Both the position numbers and the translations under genes were made by a program. Positions 18,387-27,212 of a DNA stretch of 64,000 nucleotides are shown piece by piece. Source of the stretch: Halobaculum gomorrense (GTDB lineage: Archaea; Halobacteriota; Halobacteria; Halobacteriales; Haloferacaceae); the NCBI RefSeq assembly GCF_900129775.1, contig NZ_FQWV01000010.1, positions 16,661 through 80,660 on the forward strand, given 5' to 3'. The notes beneath the pieces are model-generated. The model worked only from the letters and a program-made list of their open reading frames with translations. It was not told the origin of the DNA and ran no database searches. Numbering within the stretch: the stretch's first letter is position 1; every line of letters starts with the position of its first letter.

Positions 18387-18536
18387 TCACTCCCGGCTGA
18401 CGGCGATGTTCCGGACGGCTCCGTCGCACTCCGGGCACGTCCCCGGGTGGCTGTTCGTTCGGGTTCGCGCGCCGCAGCCGAGGCACTCGAACAGGCCCTC
18501 CGACGGGCTGTACGGATCGATATCGTTGATCGTCAT
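18387..18536 (-). CDS. Small rubrerythrin-like zinc-ribbon protein
   Basis: A 49-residue protein with two CxxC knuckles (FECLGCG and TCPECDG), the rubredoxin/rubrerythrin-like domain common as very short proteins in haloarchaea. The sequence runs MTINDIDPYSPSEGLFE and ends ECDGAVRNIAVSRE. The start codon at 18536 follows an AT-rich promoter with TTATAATA about 20-27 nt upstream. Such proteins probably bind one zinc or iron; the function is unknown. It lies between the helicase and the NADH dehydrogenase-like gene, on the same strand as both. Confidence 0.75.
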   Translation of the reverse strand: MTINDIDPYSPSEGLFECLGCGARTRTNSHPGTCPECDGAVRNIAVSRE

Positions 18537-18554
18537 GTCAATCCATACTATGGA

Positions 18555-18612
18555 AGTTATTATAATCGTTTCCTACGGATAGATAAGAATAGTTCTAGGT
18601 TTAAAAGGTCAA
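18555..18612 (-). promoter_or_regulatory. AT-rich promoter region before the small zinc-ribbon gene
   Basis: This stretch has several A/T runs (on the minus strand AACGATTATAATAACTTCC, and further upstream CTTTTAAACC), unlike the GC-rich flanks. TTATAATA lies about 20-27 nt before the ATG at 18536. The second run may serve as an alternative TATA element. Confidence 0.5.
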
Positions 18613-18640
18613 ACGGTGGACGATCGTCGAATTCCCGCCG

Positions 18641-19783
18641 CTACAACAGCTCTTCTTCTGCCAACTCGACGGCGTTGCGGACGGCGCCCACCGAGGTGAG
18701 GTACCCGGCGCCGACGCCCGCCTTCGACGCCTTCGCGGCCACGCCGGTGAGCACCGTCGGTCCCAACTGCGCCACGGCGCCGTCGCCGACGGAGACGAGC
18801 CAGCCGGGCACGTCGAAGCGATAGCTGGCGAGGCGCGGCGCGAAGTCGTCCGGGGAGGCGGACAGATCGTGGTCGACGAGTCGACCGACGTTCTCCGCAG
18901 CCGTCTTCGCCTCGCGAACGGCCGCGGACGCGGAGGCGGGAACCGCCTCGCCGTCGGCGTCGACGACGCGGCCGGCGTCGCCCAGCGCGAACGTCCGGTC
19001 GGTCAATCGGAGGTCGGCGCGGACGACCGGGCGGTCGCCGCCGACAGCGTCGTCGCCGGCGATGCCGCCGGTCCAGACGAACTGATCGTAGCCGAGGTCG
19101 CCCGCGTCGGTGACGATCCGGTCGTCGAACACCGCCTCGACGGCGGTGTCGGTCTCGATATCGACCCCGCGGGCCTCCAGCCCCTCGCGGACGGCCTCGC
19201 TGAAGTTCGGAGGGAAGTTCGGGGCGACCCCATCCAGCTGTTCGACCAGCGCGATCTCCACGTCGTCGGGTACCTCCACGCCCTCCTCGCGCGCCAGCGC
19301 CGCCAGTTCGCCGGCGACCTGTACCCCCGACAGGCCCGCGCCGCCGACGACGACGCGCCCACCCTCGGCGACGACCTCCAGGAACCGCTCCCGGATCGCG
19401 GCGGCGTCGTCGAGCGACTTCAGCGGCGTCGCGTGCTCGCGGAGCCCCTCGATCCCGTAGTACGCGGTCTCCGATCCGAGACACAGCGCCCCGTAGTCCC
19501 ACTCGATCGCGTCGCCGTCGGCCAACTCTGCGCGGCCCGCCTCCGCGTCCACGTCGACGACGCGGTCGACGACCAACTCCGCGCGGTCGAGGAGATCATC
19601 GAGCGGTACCGAGATCGCGTCGGCGACCGCAGGGCGACGGATCGCGCGGTGGGTCTCGTGGACGAGGACGTGTTCCTCGCCCTCGTTGACGAGCGTGATG
19701 TCCGCCTCAGGCGGGAGTCGGGACTCGAGCCTTCGGGTCAGGGCGACGCCGGCGTAGCCGGCGCCGAGGACGACGACGTGCAT
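18641..19783 (-). CDS. FAD-dependent NAD(P)H:quinone oxidoreductase (type II NADH dehydrogenase-like)
   Basis: A 380-residue two-dinucleotide-domain flavoprotein of the NDH-2 family, which passes electrons from NAD(P)H to quinone without pumping protons. The FAD-binding motif starts at residue 3 (VVLGAGYAGVALTRRLE). The second Rossmann motif is VVVGGAGLSGVQVAGELA near residue 145. The flavin-contact segment TFALGDAGRV lies near 275. A C-terminal amphipathic region (VAAKASKAGVGAGYLTS) could touch the membrane. The start at 19783 sits directly before the flavin fold. Related sulphide:quinone reductases usually have extra redox cysteines, which are absent here; that favours NDH-2. Confidence 0.82.
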   Translation of the reverse strand: MHVVVLGAGYAGVALTRRLESRLPPEADITLVNEGEEHVLVHETHRAIRRPAVADAISVPLDDLLDRAELVVDRVVDVDAEAGRAELADGDAIEWDYGALCLGSETAYYGIEGLREHATPLKSLDDAAAIRERFLEVVAEGGRVVVGGAGLSGVQVAGELAALAREEGVEVPDDVEIALVEQLDGVAPNFPPNFSEAVREGLEARGVDIETDTAVEAVFDDRIVTDAGDLGYDQFVWTGGIAGDDAVGGDRPVVRADLRLTDRTFALGDAGRVVDADGEAVPASASAAVREAKTAAENVGRLVDHDLSASPDDFAPRLASYRFDVPGWLVSVGDGAVAQLGPTVLTGVAAKASKAGVGAGYLTSVGAVRNAVELAEEELL

Positions 19784-20084
19784 GCGGATCGACGTACGGG
19801 ACACGCGGGTAAGGACGTGACGGGCGTTCGACCCGGACGCGGCCGAATGTTCATATCCCGAAGCGAAGCCAGCGTCCCCGTGACGTGACGACGGCCCGCG
19901 GGCGACGAGCGGGTGTGCGGCGCACCGCTCGCGGGCAGGGAGGGACGCAGACGGGGTCGGCGTGACCGCCCCGCTGCGCGGCCCCCTGACGCAGCCGCGC
20001 CGCCTGTCAGCCCAGGGCGCAGCAACGGCTCCGCGTCGCCGCGATCTGCGCCCCGCATTCCAGGCTCCGGGCGGCGCCTCCGGG
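19784..20084. other. Intergenic region, no gene seen
   Basis: 301 nt between two minus-strand genes. It includes a weak TATA-like sequence (minus strand GATATGAA near 19850) that could start the NADH dehydrogenase-like gene. Around 19900-19930 is a GC-rich inverted repeat, with GCGAGCGGTGCG-like arms around CGAGCGGG, that may act as a transcript end for the mevalonate gene upstream. No convincing coding sequence or RNA gene is seen. Confidence 0.4.
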
Positions 20085-21086
20085 TCAGAACAGCGCCTTC
20101 GAGTCGCCCAGCACGCGCGCCGGACCACCGACCTCCCAGATGTCGGTCTCGACGCCGACCTCGGCGATGCGCTCCTCGACGCGCTCGGCGTGTTCGGCGG
20201 GGGTGTTGACGTAGACGCTCGCACCGGTGTCCGTCGAGAAGTAGACGGGCACGTCCGCCTCCTCCCGGAGTTCGCGGACGGCGTTGAACACGGCGATGGT
20301 CTCCGGCTGCCAGTACACCCAGCCCGCGGGCCCGGTCATCGTCGTCGCCGTCAGCGACAGCGAGTCGTGCTCGGCGATCTCGAAGATCCCGGAGAACTCC
20401 CCCGTGCGAAGGCGGTCGCGCATCCGCTGGAGCTGTTCGTGGACGTGGGCCATCCGTGCGTCGAACATGTGGCTCGCCTCGGCCTCGCGGTGAGCCTCCT
20501 CGGTCTCCTTGTACGCTGGGACCAGCGCGGTCACCACGCGGAGGTCCTCCTCGGGGTCGAAGCCGTCCGGACCGACGCCCACGTCGAGGCGCTCGGCGCG
20601 GCAGTCCTCGTCGTTCATCCCAGCGTACAGCACCGAGTAGGCGCCGGTGACCGCGCGGGCGGCCGACGAGGAGCCGCGGCGCGCGACCGTCGATATCTCC
20701 GGGCGCGTCATGTCGAGGCCGGTGGCCTTCACCAGCGCCATCGCCAGCGCCGCGAACCCCGACGACGAGGAGCCGAAGCCGACGTTCGACGGGAAGGAGT
20801 TCTCCGACTCGACGCGGACCGCGGCGTCGAGGTCCGCGAGGTCGCGGACGTGGTCGACGACCATCTCGATGCGCTCGGCGCCGCGACCGCCGACGACCTC
20901 GTCGTCGATGCGGTACTCGTCGTCGGCCGGCGTCGCGTCCGGCTCCCACTCGACGGTCGTCGTCGTTCGCGAGGGCGCCGTACAGAGACTGATCGAGTCG
21001 TGGTACGGGAGGCGTCGCTCGGCGTCGCGCATCCCGTGGTACTTCACGAGGCCCTGGATCGGGTGGGCCGTCGCGGTGGCTTTCAT
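20085..21086 (-). CDS. mvaD: Phosphomevalonate decarboxylase (mevalonate pathway)
   Basis: A GHMP-kinase-family enzyme of 333 residues that makes the C5 isoprenoid precursor by ATP-dependent decarboxylation. Haloarchaeal members act on mevalonate 5-phosphate rather than the diphosphate (established for the Haloferax enzyme). The N-terminus ATAHPIQGLVKYHG is typical of the family, as is the phosphate-binding loop FPSNVGFGSSSSGFAALA near residue 100. DTGASVYVNT near the C-terminus belongs to the catalytic-Asp region. I chose the ATG at 21086, sixteen codons inside the longest frame. Isoprenoid supply is relevant here because archaeal lipids, retinal and carotenoids all derive from it. It is a single gene. 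Confidence 0.9.
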   Translation of the reverse strand: MKATATAHPIQGLVKYHGMRDAERRLPYHDSISLCTAPSRTTTTVEWEPDATPADDEYRIDDEVVGGRGAERIEMVVDHVRDLADLDAAVRVESENSFPSNVGFGSSSSGFAALAMALVKATGLDMTRPEISTVARRGSSSAARAVTGAYSVLYAGMNDEDCRAERLDVGVGPDGFDPEEDLRVVTALVPAYKETEEAHREAEASHMFDARMAHVHEQLQRMRDRLRTGEFSGIFEIAEHDSLSLTATTMTGPAGWVYWQPETIAVFNAVRELREEADVPVYFSTDTGASVYVNTPAEHAERVEERIAEVGVETDIWEVGGPARVLGDSKALF

Positions 21087-21167
21087 ACCCGCCGAAGGGA
21101 CAGGCGGGCGGTTAGTCGTTCCGAATGGTCGCATCCGGGGCGTCGGCGTCGAGGGCGGTCGACAGGG

Positions 21168-22025
21168 TCACTCGTACTCGTAGAACCCCTTCCCGGTCTT
21201 CTTGCCCAGATCGCCGGCAGCGACCTTCCGCTTGAGGAGATACGCCGGCTTGTACCGATCGCCCAGTTCCTCGTGGAGCGTCTCACTGGCGTCGAGACAG
21301 ATATCGAGGCCGATGTGGTCGGCCAGTTCGAGCGGTCCCATCGGGACGTTCGTGCCGAGTTTCATCCCCTTGTCCATGTCCTCCTTGGAGGCGACGCCCT
21401 CGTCGTACGCCCGGATTCCCTCGTTGATCCACGGCATGAGCACGCGGTTGGTGACGAACCCGGGCTTGTCGTCGCTCTCCCACGTCTCCTTGCCCAGGTC
21501 CTCGGCGAATGCGTGCGCGAGATTCGTCACCGCGGCGTCGGTCTTCTCCCCGGTGACGACCTCGACGCCCGCCATGATCGGAACGGGGTTCATGAAGTGG
21601 AGGCCGACGACGAGCTCCTCGCGGTCGGTCGCCGAGGCGATGGTCGTGATGGAGAGGGTAGAGGTGTTCGTCGCGAGCACCACGTCGCTGTCGGTCACGT
21701 CCTCGAGGTCCGCGAAGATGTCCTGTTTCACCTCCATGTCCTCTAGCGCCGCCTCGACGACGAGGTCGGCGTCCGCGAAGTCGCCGAGGGCGGTCGTCCC
21801 CGCGATCCGTTCTCGGATCGTTTCGGGCGACTCGTCGAGTTCGTCTTTCGCGTCGAGGCGCGACAGCGACGATTCGATCGAGTCTAGCCCGTTGTCGACG
21901 AACCGCTGTTCGATGTCGCGCATCACCACGTCGTAGCCGGCGGTCGCGGCCACCTGGGCGATGCCGTTGCCCATCGTGCCCGCGCCGACGACCCCTACCG
22001 TCTGGATCTCGGAGAGTCCGCACAT
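21168..22025 (-). CDS. 3-hydroxyacyl-CoA dehydrogenase
   Basis: A 285-residue NAD-dependent enzyme of fatty-acid degradation or C4-acyl metabolism, interconverting (S)-3-hydroxyacyl-CoA and 3-oxoacyl-CoA. The Rossmann motif is VGVVGAGTMGNGIAQVAA at residue 9. NTSTLSITTIA and HFMNPVPIM carry the conserved Ser/Asn and catalytic His-Glu environment. The C-terminal dimerisation domain includes DKPGFVTNRVLMPWINEG and ends KKTGKGFYEYE, as in short HBDH-type enzymes with no fused hydratase. The ATG at 22025 gives the shortest sensible N-terminus; an in-frame ATG at 22049 is an alternative. Confidence 0.9.
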   Translation of the reverse strand: MCGLSEIQTVGVVGAGTMGNGIAQVAATAGYDVVMRDIEQRFVDNGLDSIESSLSRLDAKDELDESPETIRERIAGTTALGDFADADLVVEAALEDMEVKQDIFADLEDVTDSDVVLATNTSTLSITTIASATDREELVVGLHFMNPVPIMAGVEVVTGEKTDAAVTNLAHAFAEDLGKETWESDDKPGFVTNRVLMPWINEGIRAYDEGVASKEDMDKGMKLGTNVPMGPLELADHIGLDICLDASETLHEELGDRYKPAYLLKRKVAAGDLGKKTGKGFYEYE

Positions 22026-22271
22026 GGGGAGCGATGCCCCGTCGGCCACCGTAAGCGTAGCGGAGCGCCAGCGGCGAACGGTCCGGCAGCGACGGCAGGC
22101 AACGGCCGGACGACCGCAGGCAACGGCTGGAGGACGGTGGTGGAGGGCCCGGCAGCGACCCGAAGCGGGAGCCGATCGGAAGCCGGCCGCCGCCAGGAAT
22201 TATCCGCGGATGAGAATGTGCGCAGAAAGATTAAACCGTCCGGGTCCGACCCATCCGACAGGTGACCAGGT

Positions 22272-22994
22272 GTGGGGGATGAGGATGTAACGGAGTTGAA
22301 GTTCGTGGGGCCGGCGACGGCCGCCGTCCTCGCGGACGCGCCGTTCGACGCGGCCGACGTTCGCGACAAGGCCGTCTCCTACCGGATGCTGATCGACGCC
22401 GGGGTCAACCCGGGCGTCGCCGCGCGCATCCGCCGGGAGCACTCGCTTGCCTGGTCGTTCGAATCCGAGGGCGAAGACCTCGCTCGTCGGTCGACCCAGG
22501 TCCGCGGGCTCGGGGACGCCGAGCGGGCGTGGGTCGCCGCTTCGTCCGGCGACTGGCAGGCTGACGACGCCGACCGGCCGACCGCGGATGGGGAATCCGA
22601 CGCCGGCGGCGGCGACCGGAGCGGTCCCGCGGACGGAGATATCGGCGGAAGCCCGGAAACAGAAGAACACGAAGAACCAGCCGAGTCCGACGGCGCGGCC
22701 GGCGAGCGAGCCTGGGTCGCCGCGTCCGCCCGCGGCGACGCGCACGGGACGAAAACCGACGGGTCGGGCGACCCGGCCGCGGCGGAATCCGCCTGGCGTG
22801 AACGCTCACGTCCGACGCCCGTCGCGGACATCGAGGGGGTGAGCGACGGGGACGCGGCCGACCTCGCCGAGGCGGGGATCACCTCGGCACGAGCGCTCGC
22901 CGTCGCCGACCCCGAAGAGATCGCCGATGCCCTCGACCGCGACGCGGCGCACGTGGCCGAACTCCGGGACGCGGCCGCCGAACACGTCGACTGA
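22272..22994 (+). CDS. Haloarchaeal helix-hairpin-helix-like protein (DUF7409-like)
   Basis: A 240-residue protein with two helical DNA-binding-like repeats separated by an acidic low-complexity linker. The N-terminal domain begins VTELKFVGPATAAVLADAPF and resembles a helix-hairpin-helix. The C-terminal repeat (IEGVSDGDAADLAEAGITSA then EIADALDRDAAHVAEL) is the typical GxxxxxAxxLxxAGxxx pattern of the Rad51-N/helix-hairpin-helix group. Such proteins often bind DNA non-specifically; the actual role is unknown. The GTG at 22272 is used because translation upstream is blocked. Around 22243 a TATA-like AGATTAAACC lies 23-32 nt ahead, making the mRNA nearly leaderless. Confidence 0.65.
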   Translation: MGDEDVTELKFVGPATAAVLADAPFDAADVRDKAVSYRMLIDAGVNPGVAARIRREHSLAWSFESEGEDLARRSTQVRGLGDAERAWVAASSGDWQADDADRPTADGESDAGGGDRSGPADGDIGGSPETEEHEEPAESDGAAGERAWVAASARGDAHGTKTDGSGDPAAAESAWRERSRPTPVADIEGVSDGDAADLAEAGITSARALAVADPEEIADALDRDAAHVAELRDAAAEHVD

Positions 22995-23065
22995 TCGACG
23001 GAATTCGATACTCGCGACCGAGTAAATATCAATTCTCGCACACCATTTGATTTATCATCGATGCC

Positions 23066-23896
23066 GTGGCGGATTTAGATATGCTCCCCGACGCGGACGC
23101 GGCCATCACCCGGGACGGTAAGGCGCTCATTCTCGCGTACGACCACGGCATCGAGCACGGGCCCGTGGACTTCGAGCCGAACCCGGAGACGGCCGACCCC
23201 GAGCGGGTGTTCGACCTCGCGACCCACGACGCGGTCACAGCGCTGGCGGTCGGCAAGGGCGTCGCGGAGGCGTACTACCCGAGCTACGCTGACGACGTGT
23301 CGCTGCTGGCGAAGCTCAACGGCACCTCCAACCTCTGGATGGGCGAGCCCGACTCGGCCGTGAACTGGTCGGTCGAGTACGCCGCCGAACTGGGCGCCGA
23401 CGCGATCGGGTTCACCCTGTACGGCGGGTCGAACAACGAGGTGGAGATGGCCGAGGAGTTCCGCGACGCCCAGGAGGCGGCCCGCGACCACGACATGGGC
23501 GTCGTCATGTGGTCGTACCCGCGCGGACAGGGGCTGAAGAACGATACCGACCCCGGAACGATCGCGTACGCGGCGCGTCTCGGGCTCGAACTCGGCGCCG
23601 ACATCGCGAAGGTGAAGTACCCCGGCTCGCCCGAGGCGATAGGCGAGGCCGCGCGGATGGCCGGTCCGACGAAGGTGGTGATGTCCGGCGGGTCGAAGAC
23701 CGACGACCGCGCGTTCCTCGAGACGGTCGCCGGCGCGATCGACGGCGGCGCGAAGGGACTGGCCGTCGGCCGGAACGTCTTCCAGCGAGAGAACCCGAAG
23801 GAGATCCTCGACGCGCTGGAGGCGGTCATCTTCGAGGAAGCGTCCGTCGACGAGGCGCTGAAACTGACCTCCGCCTCCGCCGTCGCCAACGACTGA
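23066..23896 (+). CDS. fba: Class I fructose-bisphosphate aldolase (DeoC/FbaB type)
   Basis: A 276-residue TIM-barrel aldolase of the archaeal class I type, forming or splitting fructose 1,6-bisphosphate by a Schiff-base lysine. The landmark [13 protein letters not shown] is near residue 20, and the Schiff-base Lys is in AKVKYPGS near residue 182. KVVMSGGSK and [10 protein letters not shown] bind the phosphates. The GTG at 23066 is the first start; a later in-frame ATG (MLPDAD) is possible. A related family makes aminodeoxyheptulosonate for aromatic synthesis. The next gene, 1 nt overlapping, is fructose-1,6-bisphosphatase, so a gluconeogenic aldolase is more likely. Confidence 0.8.
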   Translation: MADLDMLPDADAAITRDGKALILAYDHGIEHGPVDFEPNPETADPERVFDLATHDAVTALAVGKGVAEAYYPSYADDVSLLAKLNGTSNLWMGEPDSAVNWSVEYAAELGADAIGFTLYGGSNNEVEMAEEFRDAQEAARDHDMGVVMWSYPRGQGLKNDTDPGTIAYAARLGLELGADIAKVKYPGSPEAIGEAARMAGPTKVVMSGGSKTDDRAFLETVAGAIDGGAKGLAVGRNVFQRENPKEILDALEAVIFEEASVDEALKLTSASAVAND

Positions 23897-24837
23897 TGGA
23901 GGGATCCGACGCCGGGGACGAAGCCGCCCGCGATGACGACGCGACAGATCCCGCCGCCCGCGATCCGGTCGCCGTCGCGGAGGCGGCGCTGGACGCCGTC
24001 GCCGCGGCGGCCCCGGAGATACGCGCGGGCCTGCCGGGTCGCCGCCGCTACCTCGATGACGAGAACCCCTCCGGCGAGGACGTGCTCGCCGCCGACGTGT
24101 ACGCCGACGAACTGCTGGAGACGGCGCTCGGCGACCTCGACGGCGTCGGCACCTACGCCAGCGAGGAGCGGGAGTCAGCGGTCGACGCGGGCGAGGGGTC
24201 GGTGTCGGTCGCGGTCGACCCGCTGGACGGCTCCTCGAACCTGGCGTCGAACAACCCGATGGGCTCCATCGTCGCGGTGTACGACGGACCGCTCCCCGCC
24301 TCGGGTCGCGACCTCGTCGCCGCCGGCTTCGTCCTGTACGGCCCCGTCACCACCATGGTCGCGGGCGTCGGTGCGCCCGCGGACGCGACGGTCCACGAGT
24401 ACCTCGTCACCGAGGAGGGCGATCGGGAGCAACTGGAGCGGGTCCGGCTTCCGGACGACCCGACCGTCTACGGGTTCGGCGGACGCGTCCCCGACTGGCC
24501 CGCCGACTTCGCCGCCTACGTCGACGAGATCGAGGACGAACTGAAGCTGCGCTACGGCGGCGCGATGATCGCCGACGTGAGCCAGGTGCTCTCCTACGGC
24601 GGCGTGTTCGCCTACCCGGCGCTGGAGTCGGCGCCGGACGGAAAGCTCCGCCTCCAGTTCGAGGGCAACCCCGTCGCGTACCTCGTCGAGGGCGCCGGGG
24701 GGCGCTCCTCAGACGGCGCGCGGTCGCTGCTGGACATCGAGGCGACCGGGATCCACCAGCGCGTACCGGTCCACGTCGGGAACGCGCCGCTGATCGAGCG
24801 GCTCGAAACGGCGCTCGACGACGTTCGCCCCCGATAG
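23896..24837 (+). CDS. fbp: Fructose-1,6-bisphosphatase class I
   Basis: A 313-residue phosphatase making fructose 6-phosphate in gluconeogenesis. The family metal-binding signature is [15 protein letters not shown] near residue 108, after an EERES-type first metal ligand. The sugar-phosphate binding region reads [17 protein letters not shown] and a catalytic [11 protein letters not shown] lies at the end. The N-terminal 30 residues are acidic and specific to haloarchaea. The ATG at 23896 shares its A with the fba stop codon (TGATG), so the two are coupled and should be made in fixed ratio. Longer frames upstream lie inside fba and are shadows. Confidence 0.93.
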   Translation: MEGSDAGDEAARDDDATDPAARDPVAVAEAALDAVAAAAPEIRAGLPGRRRYLDDENPSGEDVLAADVYADELLETALGDLDGVGTYASEERESAVDAGEGSVSVAVDPLDGSSNLASNNPMGSIVAVYDGPLPASGRDLVAAGFVLYGPVTTMVAGVGAPADATVHEYLVTEEGDREQLERVRLPDDPTVYGFGGRVPDWPADFAAYVDEIEDELKLRYGGAMIADVSQVLSYGGVFAYPALESAPDGKLRLQFEGNPVAYLVEGAGGRSSDGARSLLDIEATGIHQRVPVHVGNAPLIERLETALDDVRPR

Positions 24838-24886
24838 CGCGTCCCGAACCGATAGACCCACACGTCGGGCGCGTCGAACCCGGGTA

Positions 24887-25114
24887 ATGAGAGATCGGTA
24901 CAAGGCGCTCATGTTGCGCAGTTTCAAGGACGCCATGGACATCGTCGACGAGTACAACGGCTGGGCGGCCGAGGCGTTCGACGACTCCTCGCCCGTGCCG
25001 CCGCAGGCGGTGCCGCAGGTCGCGATGATGTTGTACCAGAGCCGGGTGATGGACGGCTGGGGCGGCGAGGGCGGCTTCGACGTGCCCGAGTTCGACGACA
25101 AGATGTTCGACTAG
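24887..25114 (+). CDS. Small conserved haloarchaeal protein, function unknown
   Basis: A 75-residue soluble protein (MRDRYKALMLRSFKDAMDI, later WAAEAFDDSSPVPPQ and VMDGWGGEGGFDVPEFDDK). It looks mostly helical with an acidic tail and no signal peptide or membrane segment. I do not recognise the family beyond the impression that similar short proteins occur near gluconeogenic genes in relatives. It begins 49 nt after fbp on the same strand. Confidence 0.55.
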   Translation: MRDRYKALMLRSFKDAMDIVDEYNGWAAEAFDDSSPVPPQAVPQVAMMLYQSRVMDGWGGEGGFDVPEFDDKMFD

Positions 25115-25193
25115 GGACGCGCGGTGGATCGCCCCGCCCGAGGAGTTCCGCGTGATCGAAAAGACCGGGAAGTAAGCCGAGGCGAACCGGTTC

Positions 25194-27077
25194 TCAGTCG
25201 TCGCCGGCGGCGACCCCGGCCTCGGCGGTGCCGATCCGGCGGTCGAGGAAGTCGTCGAGCAGTTCTAAGCTCCTGATTTTGTCGTCGATGTCCGAGGAGC
25301 CGTGGCCCTCCTCGCCGAGCTCTTCGTACTCGTAGTCGTCACCCTCCTGGTAGCCGGCGTCGTCGAGGGCGTCCCGGAGGATACGCGCCTGCGACACCGG
25401 AACCCGGCGGTCGTTGACGCCGTGGACGATCAGCAGGGGGGCGTCGACGTTCTCGACGTGGGTGACCGGGGAGCGTTCCTGGTACAGCTCCGAGTTCTCG
25501 TCGGGTTCGCCGAGGTACTTCACCATGAGCTCCGAGCGGTAGTGGGGCATGGTGTTCTCGGCCATGTCGTGCAGGTCCGAGAGGCCGACCCAGGTGACGC
25601 CGGCGGCGTAGAGGTCCGGGAACTGCACCAGTTGCCAGTTCACCGAGTAGCCGCCGTAGGAGCCGCCGTACACGACGACGCGGTCGTCGTCCAGCCAGTC
25701 GTACTCGGCGAGGACGCGTTCTGCGGCGGTCGCGATGTCGCCCTGCTCGGCGCCGCCCCAGTCGTCGTGCAGTTCCTCGACGAACTCGCGGCCGCGGCCG
25801 GTGGAGCCCCGGTAGTTCACCTGTAGGACCGAGAAGCCGCGCGAGAGGAGGAACTGTGTCCGGTAGCCGAACGAGAGCGTGTCGCGGTGGCGCGGACCGC
25901 CGTGTGGGTTGACGACCAGCGGCGAGGGTCGCTCGCCCGAATCGTAGAGGATCGCGCCGATCTCCAGTTCGTCGTACGGGTCGTGCTCGACGGCGCGCTG
26001 TGGCGTCTCGGGCACGCCGTCGGACTCGACGGTGAAGTACTCGGCGTCGGCGAAGTCGTCGGGGGAGAACGGGCCGTACTCCGCCTCGAGGACCGTCTCG
26101 TGCTCGTCGGCGTCGAGGTCGTACGCGAACAGTTCCGGACGCCGCGTCGGCGTCGTGTGCTGGATCAGGACGCGGCCGTCGTCGAGTGGCGTGTCGTCCG
26201 CCAGCGACGCGACGCCGCCGGGGAGAGCGAGTTCCCGACTCTCGCCTGACGCGACGTCGTAGACGACCGGGACGACCTCGGCGTCCCGCGACCGGGTCAT
26301 CAAGAAGCGCTCGCCGTCGGGCATGAAGAACGCGGGCTCCTCGTGGAACTCGCCGTCACCGTACCACGTCACCTCGTCGGCCACTAGGTCGTAGACGCCG
26401 CAGCGGCCTTTGTCGGGGGTGTTGTCGAAGATCAGGAGTGCGTCGCCGTCGGGGTGCCAGTCGGCCGGGGCGGCCTCGGCCCCGGTCTCGCCGATCCCGA
26501 GGTTCCGTGCGTCCGAGCCGTCGGCGTCGGCGACGAACACGTCCGCGTTGTCGTAGTCGTCGGACTCGTTCGTCATGAACGCGAACCGCCCGCAGTCGGG
26601 CGACAGCTCCGCCGTCCAGACCGCGCGGTCGAAGTCGGTCACCTTCGCCGACTCCCCAGTCGGGAGGTCGTGACGGTAGACGTTCATCTGGCCTTCGTGG
26701 TTCGATCCGTACAACAGCGTCTCGCCGTCGTCGCCGACCGATTGGAGCATCACCTGTCCGTCCTGCTCGACGACCGCCTCGGCGTCGCCGTCGCGGTCGA
26801 TCGCGTGGATGTCGTTCTGCTCGTTGCCGGCCTCGTCCAGGTCGAAGAAGAGGCGTTCGCCGCCGGCGCTCCACGAGAAGCCGTGGCGGGCGTCCTTGGG
26901 GACCTGCCCGTCGGACCACTGCTCCAACTCGCCCGTCTCCGGGTCGAGCAGGTACAGTTCGTTGCGGCCGTCGATGTCGTAGTAGAGGGCCACCTCGTCG
27001 CCGTCGGGGGTCGGGGAGGGGTTGGCCATCGTCGGCAGTTCCGCAAGAGACCGGAGGACGTCGTCAGGTTCGTCCAT
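25194..27077 (-). CDS. S9 family prolyl oligopeptidase-like serine peptidase
   Basis: A 627-residue cytosolic peptidase of the acylaminoacyl-peptidase/dipeptidyl aminopeptidase group. Residues 1-370 form a beta-propeller (SPTPDGDEVALYYDIDGR, SNHEGQMNVYRHD and similar repeats), which gates access of short peptides. The C-terminal alpha/beta-hydrolase domain has the nucleophile in YGGSYGGYSVNWQL near residue 470, the acid in VHGVNDRRVPVSQA near 554 and the His in GEEGHGSSD near 592. Its spacing fits the family. No signal peptide is present. I chose the ATG at 27077; the longer frame only reads through the divergent carboxylase gene. It shares the 135-nt divergent promoter region with that gene. 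Confidence 0.92.
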   Translation of the reverse strand: MDEPDDVLRSLAELPTMANPSPTPDGDEVALYYDIDGRNELYLLDPETGELEQWSDGQVPKDARHGFSWSAGGERLFFDLDEAGNEQNDIHAIDRDGDAEAVVEQDGQVMLQSVGDDGETLLYGSNHEGQMNVYRHDLPTGESAKVTDFDRAVWTAELSPDCGRFAFMTNESDDYDNADVFVADADGSDARNLGIGETGAEAAPADWHPDGDALLIFDNTPDKGRCGVYDLVADEVTWYGDGEFHEEPAFFMPDGERFLMTRSRDAEVVPVVYDVASGESRELALPGGVASLADDTPLDDGRVLIQHTTPTRRPELFAYDLDADEHETVLEAEYGPFSPDDFADAEYFTVESDGVPETPQRAVEHDPYDELEIGAILYDSGERPSPLVVNPHGGPRHRDTLSFGYRTQFLLSRGFSVLQVNYRGSTGRGREFVEELHDDWGGAEQGDIATAAERVLAEYDWLDDDRVVVYGGSYGGYSVNWQLVQFPDLYAAGVTWVGLSDLHDMAENTMPHYRSELMVKYLGEPDENSELYQERSPVTHVENVDAPLLIVHGVNDRRVPVSQARILRDALDDAGYQEGDDYEYEELGEEGHGSSDIDDKIRSLELLDDFLDRRIGTAEAGVAAGDD

Positions 27078-27212
27078 CGTGGCCGACAGTTCTCCCGAGG
27101 GGACTTCAGTGCTTCCAGAAGCGCAGTTCGTGACGATGGCTGACACGTTCGCGACCGGACCCGGCCGGCGGCCATGGAAAACCCTTTCCGCAATTCTTGC
27201 GCACCACCACGT